A model generated the notes under the pieces. That model saw only the letters and a list, made by a program, of their open reading frames with translations. It was not told the origin of the DNA and searched no databases. A stretch of 64,000 nt of DNA from assembly GCA_905182105.1 (NCBI GenBank), contig CAJJAR010000001.1:186001-250000 (forward strand), in the 5' to 3' direction. The translations under genes and the position numbers were made by a program. The DNA is from an uncultured Paracoccaceae bacterium (GTDB lineage: Bacteria > Pseudomonadota > Alphaproteobacteria > Rhodobacterales > Rhodobacteraceae). Below, piece by piece: positions 29,672-38,194 of the stretch (its first letter is position 1; each line of letters starts with the position of its first letter).

Positions 29672-30250
29672 TTACCATTGATACTATATGATATTTTATT
29701 GTCGTTCAAAGGTCATTATATCTTGTTAAACTTCAACTTCACTACAACATTCTTCAAGTGAGGTTCTGCAATCTTCAATCGCCATTCAAAGGTATTTTTT
29801 AGAGAGACGAAGATGATAGTAATATCACATTGAATTGCAGTTGAGATTTTTCACATTAAAGATGAATAACCTGTCTATGACAAAAGCTGATAGCTTTGAG
29901 CGAGCCAAAATATCAAAAAAGGATTAGTCAAAATAAATAACTGTCGTAACTGACAGCTCCCATTTTATATTTTAAAATAAAAAATTAGACTAGAAAATCA
30001 TTCTCAAAAAACAGTTGAAGCTACTATAATCACATTAAGTAGATGAATTCATTTATAAAAAATTGCAGCTCTGAGATGAACCTACAGATCGGCTGGGGGA
30101 ATCTTGGCACTAAGCACCAAATAGAAACAAGAAAGTTACTCTACGTAACATTAAATTAATATATAGACAAATCGCAGCAACTTGTTAAAATTTAAGCATT
30201 AATCCGCTTATGAAGGCTAGTATGTTTCGTATTCGGAATAACTCAAGCGC
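29672..30250. other. AT-rich non-coding leader region upstream of proteorhodopsin
   Basis: About 580 bases with no supported gene on either strand. It is clearly more AT-rich than the peroxiredoxin gene to its left, with many stops in all frames. No transposase, integrase or recognisable RNA gene could be found. It probably holds the proteorhodopsin promoter, but no consensus -35/-10 pair stands out enough to name. Confidence 0.6.
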
Positions 30251-30275
30251 TATGCTCAATCGGTAGAGCGTTACG
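30251..30275 (+). other. tRNA D-arm-like element just before proteorhodopsin
   Basis: GCTCAATCGGTAGAGC at 30255-30270 has the D-stem and D-loop pattern of bacterial tRNAs (4-bp GCTC/GAGC stem, GG and TA in the loop), and the next GTTACG resembles the start of an anticodon arm. No acceptor, anticodon or T-arm follows, so this is not a working tRNA. It may be a relic of a tRNA insertion site or a chance hairpin in the leader, 26 bases before the ATG. Confidence 0.4.
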
Positions 30276-30296
30276 AATGAATCCTAGGAGAACAAA

Positions 30297-31082
30297 ATGA
30301 AGACGATTTATGGTAGAATAAAACTTATGGGAGCAAGCGCTGCGTTAATTGCAGCACCAAACTTTGCTCAAGCAGCCTCAAATCTAGAGTCAGATGATTT
30401 TGTCGGTATTTCCTTTTGGCTAATATCGATGGCCTTAGTTGCCGCAACCGCTTTCTTCTTCATGGAGACCCAGCGCGTTGAGGGAAAATGGAAGACTTCA
30501 CTGACGGTTTCCGGTCTTGTAACCTTGGTCGCCGCTGTGCATTATTTTTATATGCGGGATGTTTGGATCGAAACTGGATCGACGCCACTAGTGTATCGCT
30601 ACATTGACTGGTTAATCACTGTACCACTTCTGATGGTAGAATTTTACCTTATTTTACGTGCCATCACAAAAGTATCTGGCGGAGTATTCTGGCGTCTCAT
30701 GATTGGCACCATGGTGATGCTCGCTGCGGGTTACATGGGCGAAGCAGGTTACATCAGCGCATGGCTTGGGTTTATCGTAGGCATGGTAGGCTGGGCATAC
30801 ATTTTGTATGAGATTTTTCTTGGCGAAGCAGGTCAAGTTGCTGCCAACGAAGCTCCAGAATCTGTCAAGTCAGCATTCTCAACAATGCGTTGGATTGTTA
30901 CAATCGGTTGGGCAATTTATCCAATAGGTTATTTTATGGGTTACTTTACTGGGGCAGGACCGGAAGAAGCCTCTAGCATGCTTAACATCATATATAACCT
31001 TGCAGACGTGGTAAATAAAATTGCGTTTGGTGTAATCATCTGGAACGTAGCCGTTACAGAATCTGACAAAGCCAAAGCATAA
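30297..31082 (+). CDS. Proteorhodopsin, light-driven proton pump
   Basis: A 261-residue type I rhodopsin with an N-terminal signal-like segment and seven helices. Key residues: H82, R101, proton acceptor D104, T108 and donor E115 (RYIDWLITVPLLMVEFYLIL, the DTE pattern of proton pumps), helix-G Asp at D237, and retinal lysine K241 in NLADVVNKIAFG. The position matching 105 of SAR86 proteorhodopsin is Leu (L112), which in known variants gives green absorption. A GGAG ribosome site lies 6 bases before ATG. It would pump protons outward in light. Retinal-synthesis genes follow directly. Composition is more AT-rich than flanking housekeeping genes. Confidence 0.96.
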   Translation: MKTIYGRIKLMGASAALIAAPNFAQAASNLESDDFVGISFWLISMALVAATAFFFMETQRVEGKWKTSLTVSGLVTLVAAVHYFYMRDVWIETGSTPLVYRYIDWLITVPLLMVEFYLILRAITKVSGGVFWRLMIGTMVMLAAGYMGEAGYISAWLGFIVGMVGWAYILYEIFLGEAGQVAANEAPESVKSAFSTMRWIVTIGWAIYPIGYFMGYFTGAGPEEASSMLNIIYNLADVVNKIAFGVIIWNVAVTESDKAKA

Positions 31083-31087
31083 AATTA

Positions 31088-31115
31088 AATGAGGCAGGTC
31101 AAGACCTGCCTCATT
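31088..31115 (+). terminator. Perfect 13-bp hairpin between proteorhodopsin and crtE
   Basis: AATGAGGCAGGTC and GACCTGCCTCATT are exact inverses around AA, starting 5 bases after the proteorhodopsin stop. No T-run follows (ACTAAC), so it may be a partial terminator or a 3'-end stabiliser that keeps pump mRNA high while letting some transcription continue into crtE. Confidence 0.7.
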
Positions 31116-31153
31116 ACTAACTGAACTATACTGGTAGAGAGGTGTCAATTTCT

Positions 31154-32167
31154 ATGTCAAACTCCCAGGAAATAGCCCAAAAAGGCCCAGAATTACCTCT
31201 ATTGTTTGAAGATGATGTCATTAAAAAAATACATCATCTTATCAACATTCGCTTACCTAATGGAGAGACGACACTGAGCTCCGCAGCCAAATATCACTTT
31301 GCGCAACCTGGCAAAATGTTAAGAGGTAAAATGGCAGTGCATTCTGCGGAACTGCTAAAAGTAAATGATACAGCTTCACTATACTGGGCAGCGGCAATTG
31401 AAACTCTTCATAACGCATCACTAATTCACGATGACATTTGTGATAATGATCTAATTCGCCGTGATCAGCCTTCTATTTGGTCAAAATATGGAAAAAATGT
31501 AGCTTTAACTCTTGGAGATTGGTTAATAGCACTTGCATTTGAATTAGCGGCTGAGGCCAGCCAAAGAGCACAAACACCAACACTTGTGAAAATTTTAGCA
31601 CAACACATGGCCACAACCACATCAGGAGAGGCCTCTGAATTTTCCTTAAATAAAGTTCCTGACTGGAGCCAATATGTACAAATGGCCTCTGACAAAACGG
31701 CGCCGTTGCTCACAGCCCCCTTTGAAGGAGTTGCAGCGATGGCCCTATATGGGGAGGCATCCTCATCAATTAGTGTATACTTTAGAAGCCTTGGTGCGGC
31801 ATATCAAATAGCTAATGACCTCATGAATTTCCGCGCCTTAGATGGCGCAGTCAGTAAAGGTTCTGATCTTGCCCGACGAGCCCCAAACGCAGTAGTTGTG
31901 ACCTATCGTGAGACCTTATCTCCAGATAAATTATATTTATTTGATTCATGGTACAGCTCAGGGTCTAACTCAGATTTTAAAAGCTGGCGTTTCGAAATCC
32001 TGTCATCCCGCGCAATGTTTATCGCAGCAGAACGCATGCAAGATAATCTTAGCCAATCTTCACATTTAGTTGAAGAGATGCCTTTAGCACTTGCTGGAGC
32101 TGTTTTACCTGTTCAAGAACTACTGCAAAAGGTGTGCATGAAGGCAACTTCACTCACAGAAACTTAG
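31154..32167 (+). CDS. crtE: Geranylgeranyl diphosphate synthase
   Basis: About 337 residues of the trans-isoprenyl diphosphate synthase family, making the C20 precursor of phytoene. The first aspartate-rich motif is intact (HDDICDNDLIRR, D93-D97). The second, normally DDxxD, reads NDLMN at about residues 221-225, so one metal-binding Asp is Asn and the last is also replaced. The ATG at 31154 has GAGAGG about 11 bases upstream; an in-frame GTG at 31142 overlaps that site. First pigment gene after the hairpin. Confidence 0.85.
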   Translation: MSNSQEIAQKGPELPLLFEDDVIKKIHHLINIRLPNGETTLSSAAKYHFAQPGKMLRGKMAVHSAELLKVNDTASLYWAAAIETLHNASLIHDDICDNDLIRRDQPSIWSKYGKNVALTLGDWLIALAFELAAEASQRAQTPTLVKILAQHMATTTSGEASEFSLNKVPDWSQYVQMASDKTAPLLTAPFEGVAAMALYGEASSSISVYFRSLGAAYQIANDLMNFRALDGAVSKGSDLARRAPNAVVVTYRETLSPDKLYLFDSWYSSGSNSDFKSWRFEILSSRAMFIAAERMQDNLSQSSHLVEEMPLALAGAVLPVQELLQKVCMKATSLTET

Positions 32168-32181
32168 GCTGAGGTGCAAAA

Positions 32182-33702
32182 ATGAATGCAAACTCTTCTG
32201 AAAATGCGAGCCGTGAGTTGGGGACAATACTCGTTATAGGTGCTGGCTTTGGAGGAATTGCGGCGGCTCTACGAATGCGTGCCAAAGGTTTTCAAGTTAC
32301 TTTAGTTGACCGCCTCAGTGCGATTGGTGGTCGGGCACAAGTGTATGAACGAGGAGGGTTTCGTCATGATGCTGGCCCCACTGTCATTACAGCACCATTC
32401 CTGTTTGACGAATTATTTGAACTATTCAATGAAACTCGGAGTGACCACGTCGAATTTCGTGCTTTAGATCTTTGGTACAGATTTTATTTTCATTGCGGCC
32501 GACAGTTTGATTATTGTCGTTCTATGGATGAAACGAATGAGCAAATAAGGAAATTTGAGCCCAAAGATGTTGACGGTTACCAACATCTTTTGACAAAATC
32601 TAAAGCTATATATGAAGTCGGATTTGATAAACTAGCCAATCGTCCCTTTCATAAAGTCAAAACAATGTTACTACAAATTCCTCACCTTTTGAGGTTAAAG
32701 AGCTATTATTCCGTTACAACCATCGTAAATCAGCACCTGAAACATCCATTACTTAGACAGGCATTCTCAATTCATCCACTATTAGTTGGAGGAAATCCAT
32801 TTAGTACGACATCAATTTACGCTTTAATACATTATCTCGAACGCAAGTGGGGGGTGTATTTTTGTATGGGTGGCACTGGCAAGTTGGTCCAAGCACTTCA
32901 CGGATTACTTTTGCGTGCTGGCGTTACCGTAGAGCTCAATGTTGATATAGAGGAAATAACACTGTCAAGGGGCCTTGCTAACGGAGCAATCGCCAAATGT
33001 GGTAAAATATTCAAAGCGGATAGAGTCATCTGCAATGGTGATCCTCCTACCGTATACGCACAGATGTTGCCTGCCGATGGACAAAAACGAAGACGATTAG
33101 CATCTGAAAAACTCACTCATTATTCCATGGGGCTTTATGTTTTGTTCTTTGGGACAAAACGACAATACCCTGATGTCGCACATCATACAATTTGGATGGG
33201 ACCTCGGTACAAAGAATTATTAAAAGATATTTTTGAAAAAAAAATCTTATCTGATGATTTTTCATTATATCTACATCGCCCCACAGCCACCGACCCGAGC
33301 TTCGCCCCCGATGGGTGCGACAGTTTTTATGTACTATGCCCTGTGCCCAATTTAAGAGGTAAGATTAATTGGAACGAAGAGGGTCCAAAGTTAAAAAATC
33401 GCATAATTAAGGCTTTATCAAATACTATATTGCCAGATCTTGAATCTGAAATTACCGAAGCTTTTGCAATGACGCCAGAAGATTTTAAATCAGACTATCG
33501 TTCCATGCACGGCGCAGGCTTCTCCTTAGCGCCAATTTTCACCCAATCAGCTTGGTTTCGATATCATAATCGTGATCCTCACATTCCAAACCTCTACTTT
33601 TCTGCTGCAGGAGCGCATCCTGGTGCAGGGATGCCAGGAGTTCTGTGCTCCGCGAAGGTAGTGGAGACACTTATTGATGAAGAGTTGGCGGCTTCCAAAT
33701 AG
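32182..33702 (+). CDS. crtI: Phytoene desaturase
   Basis: A 506-residue FAD-dependent desaturase that converts phytoene to lycopene. N-terminal dinucleotide motif VIGAGFGGIAAALRMRAKGF and GGRAQVYERGGFRHDAGPTV; C-terminal CrtI signature YFSAAGAHPGAGMPGVLCSA. Lies 14 bases after crtE. Length is usual for the family. Confidence 0.94.
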   Translation: MNANSSENASRELGTILVIGAGFGGIAAALRMRAKGFQVTLVDRLSAIGGRAQVYERGGFRHDAGPTVITAPFLFDELFELFNETRSDHVEFRALDLWYRFYFHCGRQFDYCRSMDETNEQIRKFEPKDVDGYQHLLTKSKAIYEVGFDKLANRPFHKVKTMLLQIPHLLRLKSYYSVTTIVNQHLKHPLLRQAFSIHPLLVGGNPFSTTSIYALIHYLERKWGVYFCMGGTGKLVQALHGLLLRAGVTVELNVDIEEITLSRGLANGAIAKCGKIFKADRVICNGDPPTVYAQMLPADGQKRRRLASEKLTHYSMGLYVLFFGTKRQYPDVAHHTIWMGPRYKELLKDIFEKKILSDDFSLYLHRPTATDPSFAPDGCDSFYVLCPVPNLRGKINWNEEGPKLKNRIIKALSNTILPDLESEITEAFAMTPEDFKSDYRSMHGAGFSLAPIFTQSAWFRYHNRDPHIPNLYFSAAGAHPGAGMPGVLCSAKVVETLIDEELAASK

Positions 33703-33724
33703 TGCAAGAGTGGGAAAATCGGCT

Positions 33725-34639
33725 ATGCAAACGAACGAGGAACTAACACCAGAGCTATCTTTAGCCAAAAATGGTAAAAGTTTTGATTGGGCCGGTCGTT
33801 TACTCAACAATGAAACTGGACGAGATGCAGCACAACTTTATAGTTTTTGCCGTATTTTAGATGATATGGCAGATGGCGATATCCCCAATGGGCCACAACG
33901 CTTACTTGCTGTACGCTTTGGCTTATCAAACAGATCGACATCTGAGGATTTGATCTTGATGGAGTTAACCGATTTTATTGTCAGAAAAAAAATACCATTT
34001 GAGATTATCATCGCAATGATCGATGGCCTCCTACAAGATCAAAACATTGTTGATGTAAAAGATGAAGATGAACTTTTACAATATTGTTACAGAGTTGCAG
34101 GAACTGTTGGCCTAATGATGAGCCAAATACTCGGCTGCACAAAGAAAAATGCTCTTTTACACGCGATTGATTTAGGCATTGCCATGCAACTGACTAACAT
34201 TGCACGCGATGTATTAGAAGATGCCCATATGGGCCGGCGATACCTACCTGCGTCTTGGGTGGGTGACATATCACCTGATAAAATTTTATCTGTATCGGGA
34301 AGTGGCGCATGTCAGGAACAAGAAAAAATATCCACAGCAGTCAAACAGCTCATAGATTTATCTGAAATTTATTATAAAAGTGGCTTGGTGGGATTGATTT
34401 ATTTGCGCCCTAGGGACCACTTGGCAATTGCAGTAGCCGCAAAAATTTATCGACAGATTGGAATACAGATAAAAAGTAATGGATATAAATGGTATGAGGG
34501 TCGTGAGATAACCACGAAACGGTCAAAGTTTGCCTGCTCAATACGATCCACAAGAAACCTAGCCAGTCGCTTATTTCAAATACCCCAACACCAAAAATCG
34601 CTCCATGTAGCACTTGCTGGTTTACCATATGTTGATTAA
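33725..34639 (+). CDS. crtB: Phytoene synthase
   Basis: About 304 residues joining two geranylgeranyl diphosphates into phytoene. Both squalene/phytoene-synthase metal motifs are present: YSFCRILDDMADGD (residues about 40-51) and TNIARDVLEDAHMGRRYLP (about 158-175). An in-frame ATG at 33674, inside crtI, would add 17 residues; the start at 33725 gives a more usual N-terminus. Confidence 0.93.
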   Translation: MQTNEELTPELSLAKNGKSFDWAGRLLNNETGRDAAQLYSFCRILDDMADGDIPNGPQRLLAVRFGLSNRSTSEDLILMELTDFIVRKKIPFEIIIAMIDGLLQDQNIVDVKDEDELLQYCYRVAGTVGLMMSQILGCTKKNALLHAIDLGIAMQLTNIARDVLEDAHMGRRYLPASWVGDISPDKILSVSGSGACQEQEKISTAVKQLIDLSEIYYKSGLVGLIYLRPRDHLAIAVAAKIYRQIGIQIKSNGYKWYEGREITTKRSKFACSIRSTRNLASRLFQIPQHQKSLHVALAGLPYVD

Positions 34640-35735
34640 AAAATTAGACATTAGGGCAAAAACTCCCATCGCAATTATCGGTGATGGATGCTCTGCACTC
34701 TCTCTTGCTTCAAAAGCGGCATCGTTACCAAACCATTCAATAAATATATTCTCTTCTCAAAACAATGAAATCAAAAACGATCATGTTTGGGGGTATTGGG
34801 ACATGCATTGGATGAACGCAGTTGCTCCACTTACCATTAAAACTTGGCATAAATGGATTATTCAAACCTCAAACTCAAAAACAGTAATGCACTCTAGGCA
34901 TCATCCATATAAGGCTGTGAAACGAAAAAATTGGATGGCTCACTGCAAGGCTATTGCGCAAAAACACGATGTGACATTCCACACCAGTCTAACCAAGATT
35001 GACAAATTAAAGTGTGCGCAAATATTTGATAGCCGCCCCCCCAAATTCCGGCCTGGCATGATGGTCCAGCATTTCATTGGATGGGAAGTGCAGGCACCTC
35101 CTGGTAGCTTTAACCAAGAAACTGCTATATTAATGGATTTTCGTTGTGACCAATCAAGGGGAGTCCATTTTATATATTGCTTGCCGTTTTCTGATAGCAA
35201 AGCACTGATAGAATCTACAGTTTTTTCCACTACAATTGAACCCAACTCGTTTTATGAGGCTGCTATCACAAACTGGTTATCAGATTGTGCTGGAATTCAA
35301 AATTTTAAAGTTATCAAAACTGAACAAGGAGCTATTCCGCTTGGCTTTATGGAACGACACGATCTGAAGTTTAATGGAATTGGTAGTAACTGTGGTGCAA
35401 TACGGCCATCTAGTGGTTATGCGTTTAGCTTCATACAAAAACAAATATCGAACGCGATTCTTCAATCTAGTTCAACAAAAAAAAGACTTATCTTTGTCAA
35501 TCCTCATAAGAAAATTGACCTTTTAATGGATAGAATTTTTTTATCTGTCTTACGAAACCAACCAAAAATGGCTCCAAAAATATTTGGATGTTTAGCAAAT
35601 TGCTTAACAGGTGACGAATTTGCAAATTTTCTCAGTGGAGAGGCTGGGATCAAACTTCGACTAAAAATTATTGCCGCAATGCCATTGTGGCCATTCGTTC
35701 AAGCGCTTTTTAAATTGGAGGAAATTCCAAAATGA
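34629..35735 (+). CDS. crtY: Lycopene beta-cyclase, CrtY type
   Basis: About 368 residues. Converts lycopene to beta-carotene. A variant dinucleotide motif opens the protein (IAIIGDGCSALSLASKAAS). CrtY-type phrases follow: MVQHFIGWEVQAPPG, AILMDFRCDQ, FIYCLPFSDSKALIEST, and a late IRPSSGYAFSFIQKQ. The ATG lies within the last codons of crtB; a TTG 15 bases upstream is also in frame. Quite AT-rich. Confidence 0.88.
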   Translation: MLIKKLDIRAKTPIAIIGDGCSALSLASKAASLPNHSINIFSSQNNEIKNDHVWGYWDMHWMNAVAPLTIKTWHKWIIQTSNSKTVMHSRHHPYKAVKRKNWMAHCKAIAQKHDVTFHTSLTKIDKLKCAQIFDSRPPKFRPGMMVQHFIGWEVQAPPGSFNQETAILMDFRCDQSRGVHFIYCLPFSDSKALIESTVFSTTIEPNSFYEAAITNWLSDCAGIQNFKVIKTEQGAIPLGFMERHDLKFNGIGSNCGAIRPSSGYAFSFIQKQISNAILQSSSTKKRLIFVNPHKKIDLLMDRIFLSVLRNQPKMAPKIFGCLANCLTGDEFANFLSGEAGIKLRLKIIAAMPLWPFVQALFKLEEIPK

Positions 35736-36568
35736 TAGAGCTTATGCAGTTACTTGGCATACAGATGAGTTTAGCGAGTATAGTTTCCCTTGCTGCAATT
35801 GTATTTTTTGGGCTACCTCACGGCGCTTTTGATGGTGCAGTCGCTCTTTCATTAGGTTTTGGAAAAACACCACTATTGATGCTGGCATTTGTGCTTTTAT
35901 ATCTAGCAATAGCTGTATCAGTGGTATTTTTTTGGTTAAGTTTTCCCGAAATATCCTTAATCTCATTTTTAATTTTTAGCGCATTTCATTTTGGAATGGG
36001 TGATAGCCAAGCTTTAGATAAAACAAACCGTGCAAAACAGATTCTTACGCACGGCGGACTAGTCGTCGTTGGAATAAGTGTATTTCATCATGATGAGACG
36101 AACGTGATTTTTTCCTATCTTACTGACGGTCAAACTTTTTTAGTATGGCAATTTATTGAAATCTGTAAATTTATCTTATTTCCTGTAATTCTATTATATC
36201 TGATCGAATCTTTTCGTCGTCCAGTGCTGAGAATAAGATTCTTTGAGCTTATTCTCTTAGGTGTAATTTTTTATTTCTTACCCCCATTAGTCGGTTTTTC
36301 GATTTATTTCTGTGGTATACATTCAATACGTCACATTAATTACACGTGGCTTAAACTGCGCTCAAAAAAATACACAATTCAGACAATCATTTATTTGGCC
36401 ATCACGTTCACTATCACAAGCTGGCTTTTAGGCGTTTTGTTATTCTGGCAATTACCAACAGCTGATTTTGCCGATGCCGCTCTTTTGAAAACTGTTTTTA
36501 TTGGGTTAGCAGCCTTAACAGTCCCCCACATGCTATTAGTCGACGGTATTTTTCGTCAATCTGATTGA
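35732..36568 (+). CDS. blh: Beta-carotene 15,15'-dioxygenase Blh
   Basis: A 278-residue membrane protein of the Brp/Blh family that cleaves beta-carotene to two retinals, the chromophore of the rhodopsin. Conserved histidines lie in FFGLPHGAFDGA (H30), SAFHFGMGD (H86), GIHSIRHINY (H197, H201) and LTVPHMLLVDG (H266). ATG overlaps the crtY stop by 4 bases. Last gene of the cassette; no isopentenyl isomerase gene follows, unlike many proteorhodopsin clusters. Confidence 0.92.
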   Translation: MIELMQLLGIQMSLASIVSLAAIVFFGLPHGAFDGAVALSLGFGKTPLLMLAFVLLYLAIAVSVVFFWLSFPEISLISFLIFSAFHFGMGDSQALDKTNRAKQILTHGGLVVVGISVFHHDETNVIFSYLTDGQTFLVWQFIEICKFILFPVILLYLIESFRRPVLRIRFFELILLGVIFYFLPPLVGFSIYFCGIHSIRHINYTWLKLRSKKYTIQTIIYLAITFTITSWLLGVLLFWQLPTADFADAALLKTVFIGLAALTVPHMLLVDGIFRQSD

Positions 36569-36657
36569 AACTGGTCATTTTTTAGACATCACTTAAAAAG
36601 CGATCATCACAGGTTTAAGGTTTAAGCTTCCCATAGAGCACTAGGAATTCTGAGGCG

Positions 36658-36957
36658 TTAAGTTGTAAATAGTGAATCCATTTTGCACGCCAGGTTAAGA
36701 TCCAGATCACTCAGACCATCGACATCATGGGTTGTAAGCGTCACGTTCACGCACGAATAAGCATGCGACCATTCAGGATGGTGGTTCCACTTCTCTGCCC
36801 AAATTGCCACACGTGTCATCCAGCCAAACGCATCAATGAAATTTTTAAACTTGAATTCTTTAACCAAAGCATCCCGTTCTGAATGTAGAACCCAACCGTT
36901 TGTTATCAGTGGGGCAAGCAATGCATGACGCTCATCAATAGGCAGCTTTTCTATCAT
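36658..36957 (-). CDS. phhB: Pterin-4a-carbinolamine dehydratase
   Basis: A 99-residue protein with the family core (WMTRVAIWAEKWNHHPEW, VNVTLTTHDVDGLSDLD). Recycles tetrahydropterin used by phenylalanine hydroxylase; no hydroxylase is in the window. Last gene of the minus-strand operon, overlapping its neighbour by 4 bases. It marks the right limit of the AT-rich block. Confidence 0.92.
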   Translation of the reverse strand: MIEKLPIDERHALLAPLITNGWVLHSERDALVKEFKFKNFIDAFGWMTRVAIWAEKWNHHPEWSHAYSCVNVTLTTHDVDGLSDLDLNLACKMDSLFTT

Positions 36958-38141
36958 TCTTGCTCCTCTGCTATAGCACGCTTAAAGGGACCATATTGAG
37001 TCAGAATTTCGATGTCTTCTCCAACGGCTTCACGCTCTGCTTTTAGATACGACCCAATCGCCTTGGAAAACCCTGTATCCCGGACCCAGTGTAAACTATG
37101 CGTTTGGGTCGGCAAATACCCACGCGCCAATTTATGCTGACCTTGTGCGCCCGCCTCGACCCGCTTCAAGCCATCCCTGATCGCAATATCGATCGCCTGA
37201 TAATAGCACAGTTCGAAATGCAGGCAGGCATGGTGTTCAACACAACCCCAATAGCGACCATACAGCGTCTCGCGGCCCACAAAATTCAATGCCCCTGCGA
37301 TCCATTCTCCATCTCGGCGCGCTAAGACCAGCGCCATATCATCACGTAACGTCTCATGCGCAATCTCGAAAAACTGGCGGGTAAGATATGGCGTACCCCA
37401 CTTGCGCTCACCAGTATCTTGGTAAAACTCCCAGAAAGCATCCCAGTGTTCAGGCTCTATCTGGTCCCCCCGCAAGGTTACGATGTCGCCACCAAAACCT
37501 TGAGCCTGCGCCCGTTCTTTGCGGATGTTCTTGCGCTTACGCGAACTCAGATCAGCTAAGAAACCATCGAAGTCCTTATATCGATTATTCAACCAATGAA
37601 ATTGTTGGGTGGCCCGTGACATCAATCCCAGCTGCGCACCCAACTCAGCCTCAGCTTCAGTGCAGAAGGTGGCATGAACACTGGACACTTGATTGTCCGC
37701 AGCCAATTGAATGGCACCCTGAACCAAAGCGGAAAAACCCGTTTCTGCAAAATCCGGGTGTACCAAAAAGCGACGACCCGTTGCAGGCGTATGCGGCACT
37801 GCGATTTGAATCTTCGGGTAGTAGCGACCACCTGCTTGTTCATAGGCTTGGGCCCAATTGTGATCAAATATGTACTCACCCTGTGAATGCGATTTCACAT
37901 AAAGCGGCGCAACGGCGATCACCTGTTCATCGACGCGCGCAACCAAGTATTGTGGCTGCCAACCTGTACCAGAGCCAACAGATCCGCTGTCTTCTAACGC
38001 CCTTAAAAAACGGTAAGTTGTGAAGGGATCATTAGGGCGACCACCATCAGAAACCTCTGGGCAGGCACAGCTGTCCCAAACAAGTTGTCCAATCTCTGCG
38101 ATCTTAGGAATGACGCTGATTTCAACTTGATGCTGCTTCAT
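36954..38141 (-). CDS. FemAB/GNAT-like 'peptidogalycan biosynthesis' family protein
   Basis: A 395-residue soluble protein of the GNAT-related family annotated as peptidogalycan biosynthesis/recognition. Recognisable segments are DHNWAQAYEQAGGRYYPK, QFHWLNNRYKDFDGFLADL, SSRKRKNIRKERAQAQ, and YGRYWGCVEHHACLHFELCY. Enzymatic function is not established. Shares the RidA-GDPD-PhhB operon. Confidence 0.82.
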   Translation of the reverse strand: MKQHQVEISVIPKIAEIGQLVWDSCACPEVSDGGRPNDPFTTYRFLRALEDSGSVGSGTGWQPQYLVARVDEQVIAVAPLYVKSHSQGEYIFDHNWAQAYEQAGGRYYPKIQIAVPHTPATGRRFLVHPDFAETGFSALVQGAIQLAADNQVSSVHATFCTEAEAELGAQLGLMSRATQQFHWLNNRYKDFDGFLADLSSRKRKNIRKERAQAQGFGGDIVTLRGDQIEPEHWDAFWEFYQDTGERKWGTPYLTRQFFEIAHETLRDDMALVLARRDGEWIAGALNFVGRETLYGRYWGCVEHHACLHFELCYYQAIDIAIRDGLKRVEAGAQGQHKLARGYLPTQTHSLHWVRDTGFSKAIGSYLKAEREAVGEDIEILTQYGPFKRAIAEEQE

Positions 38142-38194
38142 CGCGTGCTCCCCCGACTATTGCAGCTTACAAGCTGTAGCTGCCCATACATGTT

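Noticed and set aside
30251-30330. Intact tRNA gene before proteorhodopsin
   Set aside because: Only a D-arm-like hairpin is present; no acceptor stem, T-arm or CCA, and the ribosome site and start codon follow at once.
37388-38023. 211-codon open frame on the plus strand
   Set aside because: Antisense to the FemAB-like gene; no recognisable protein features.
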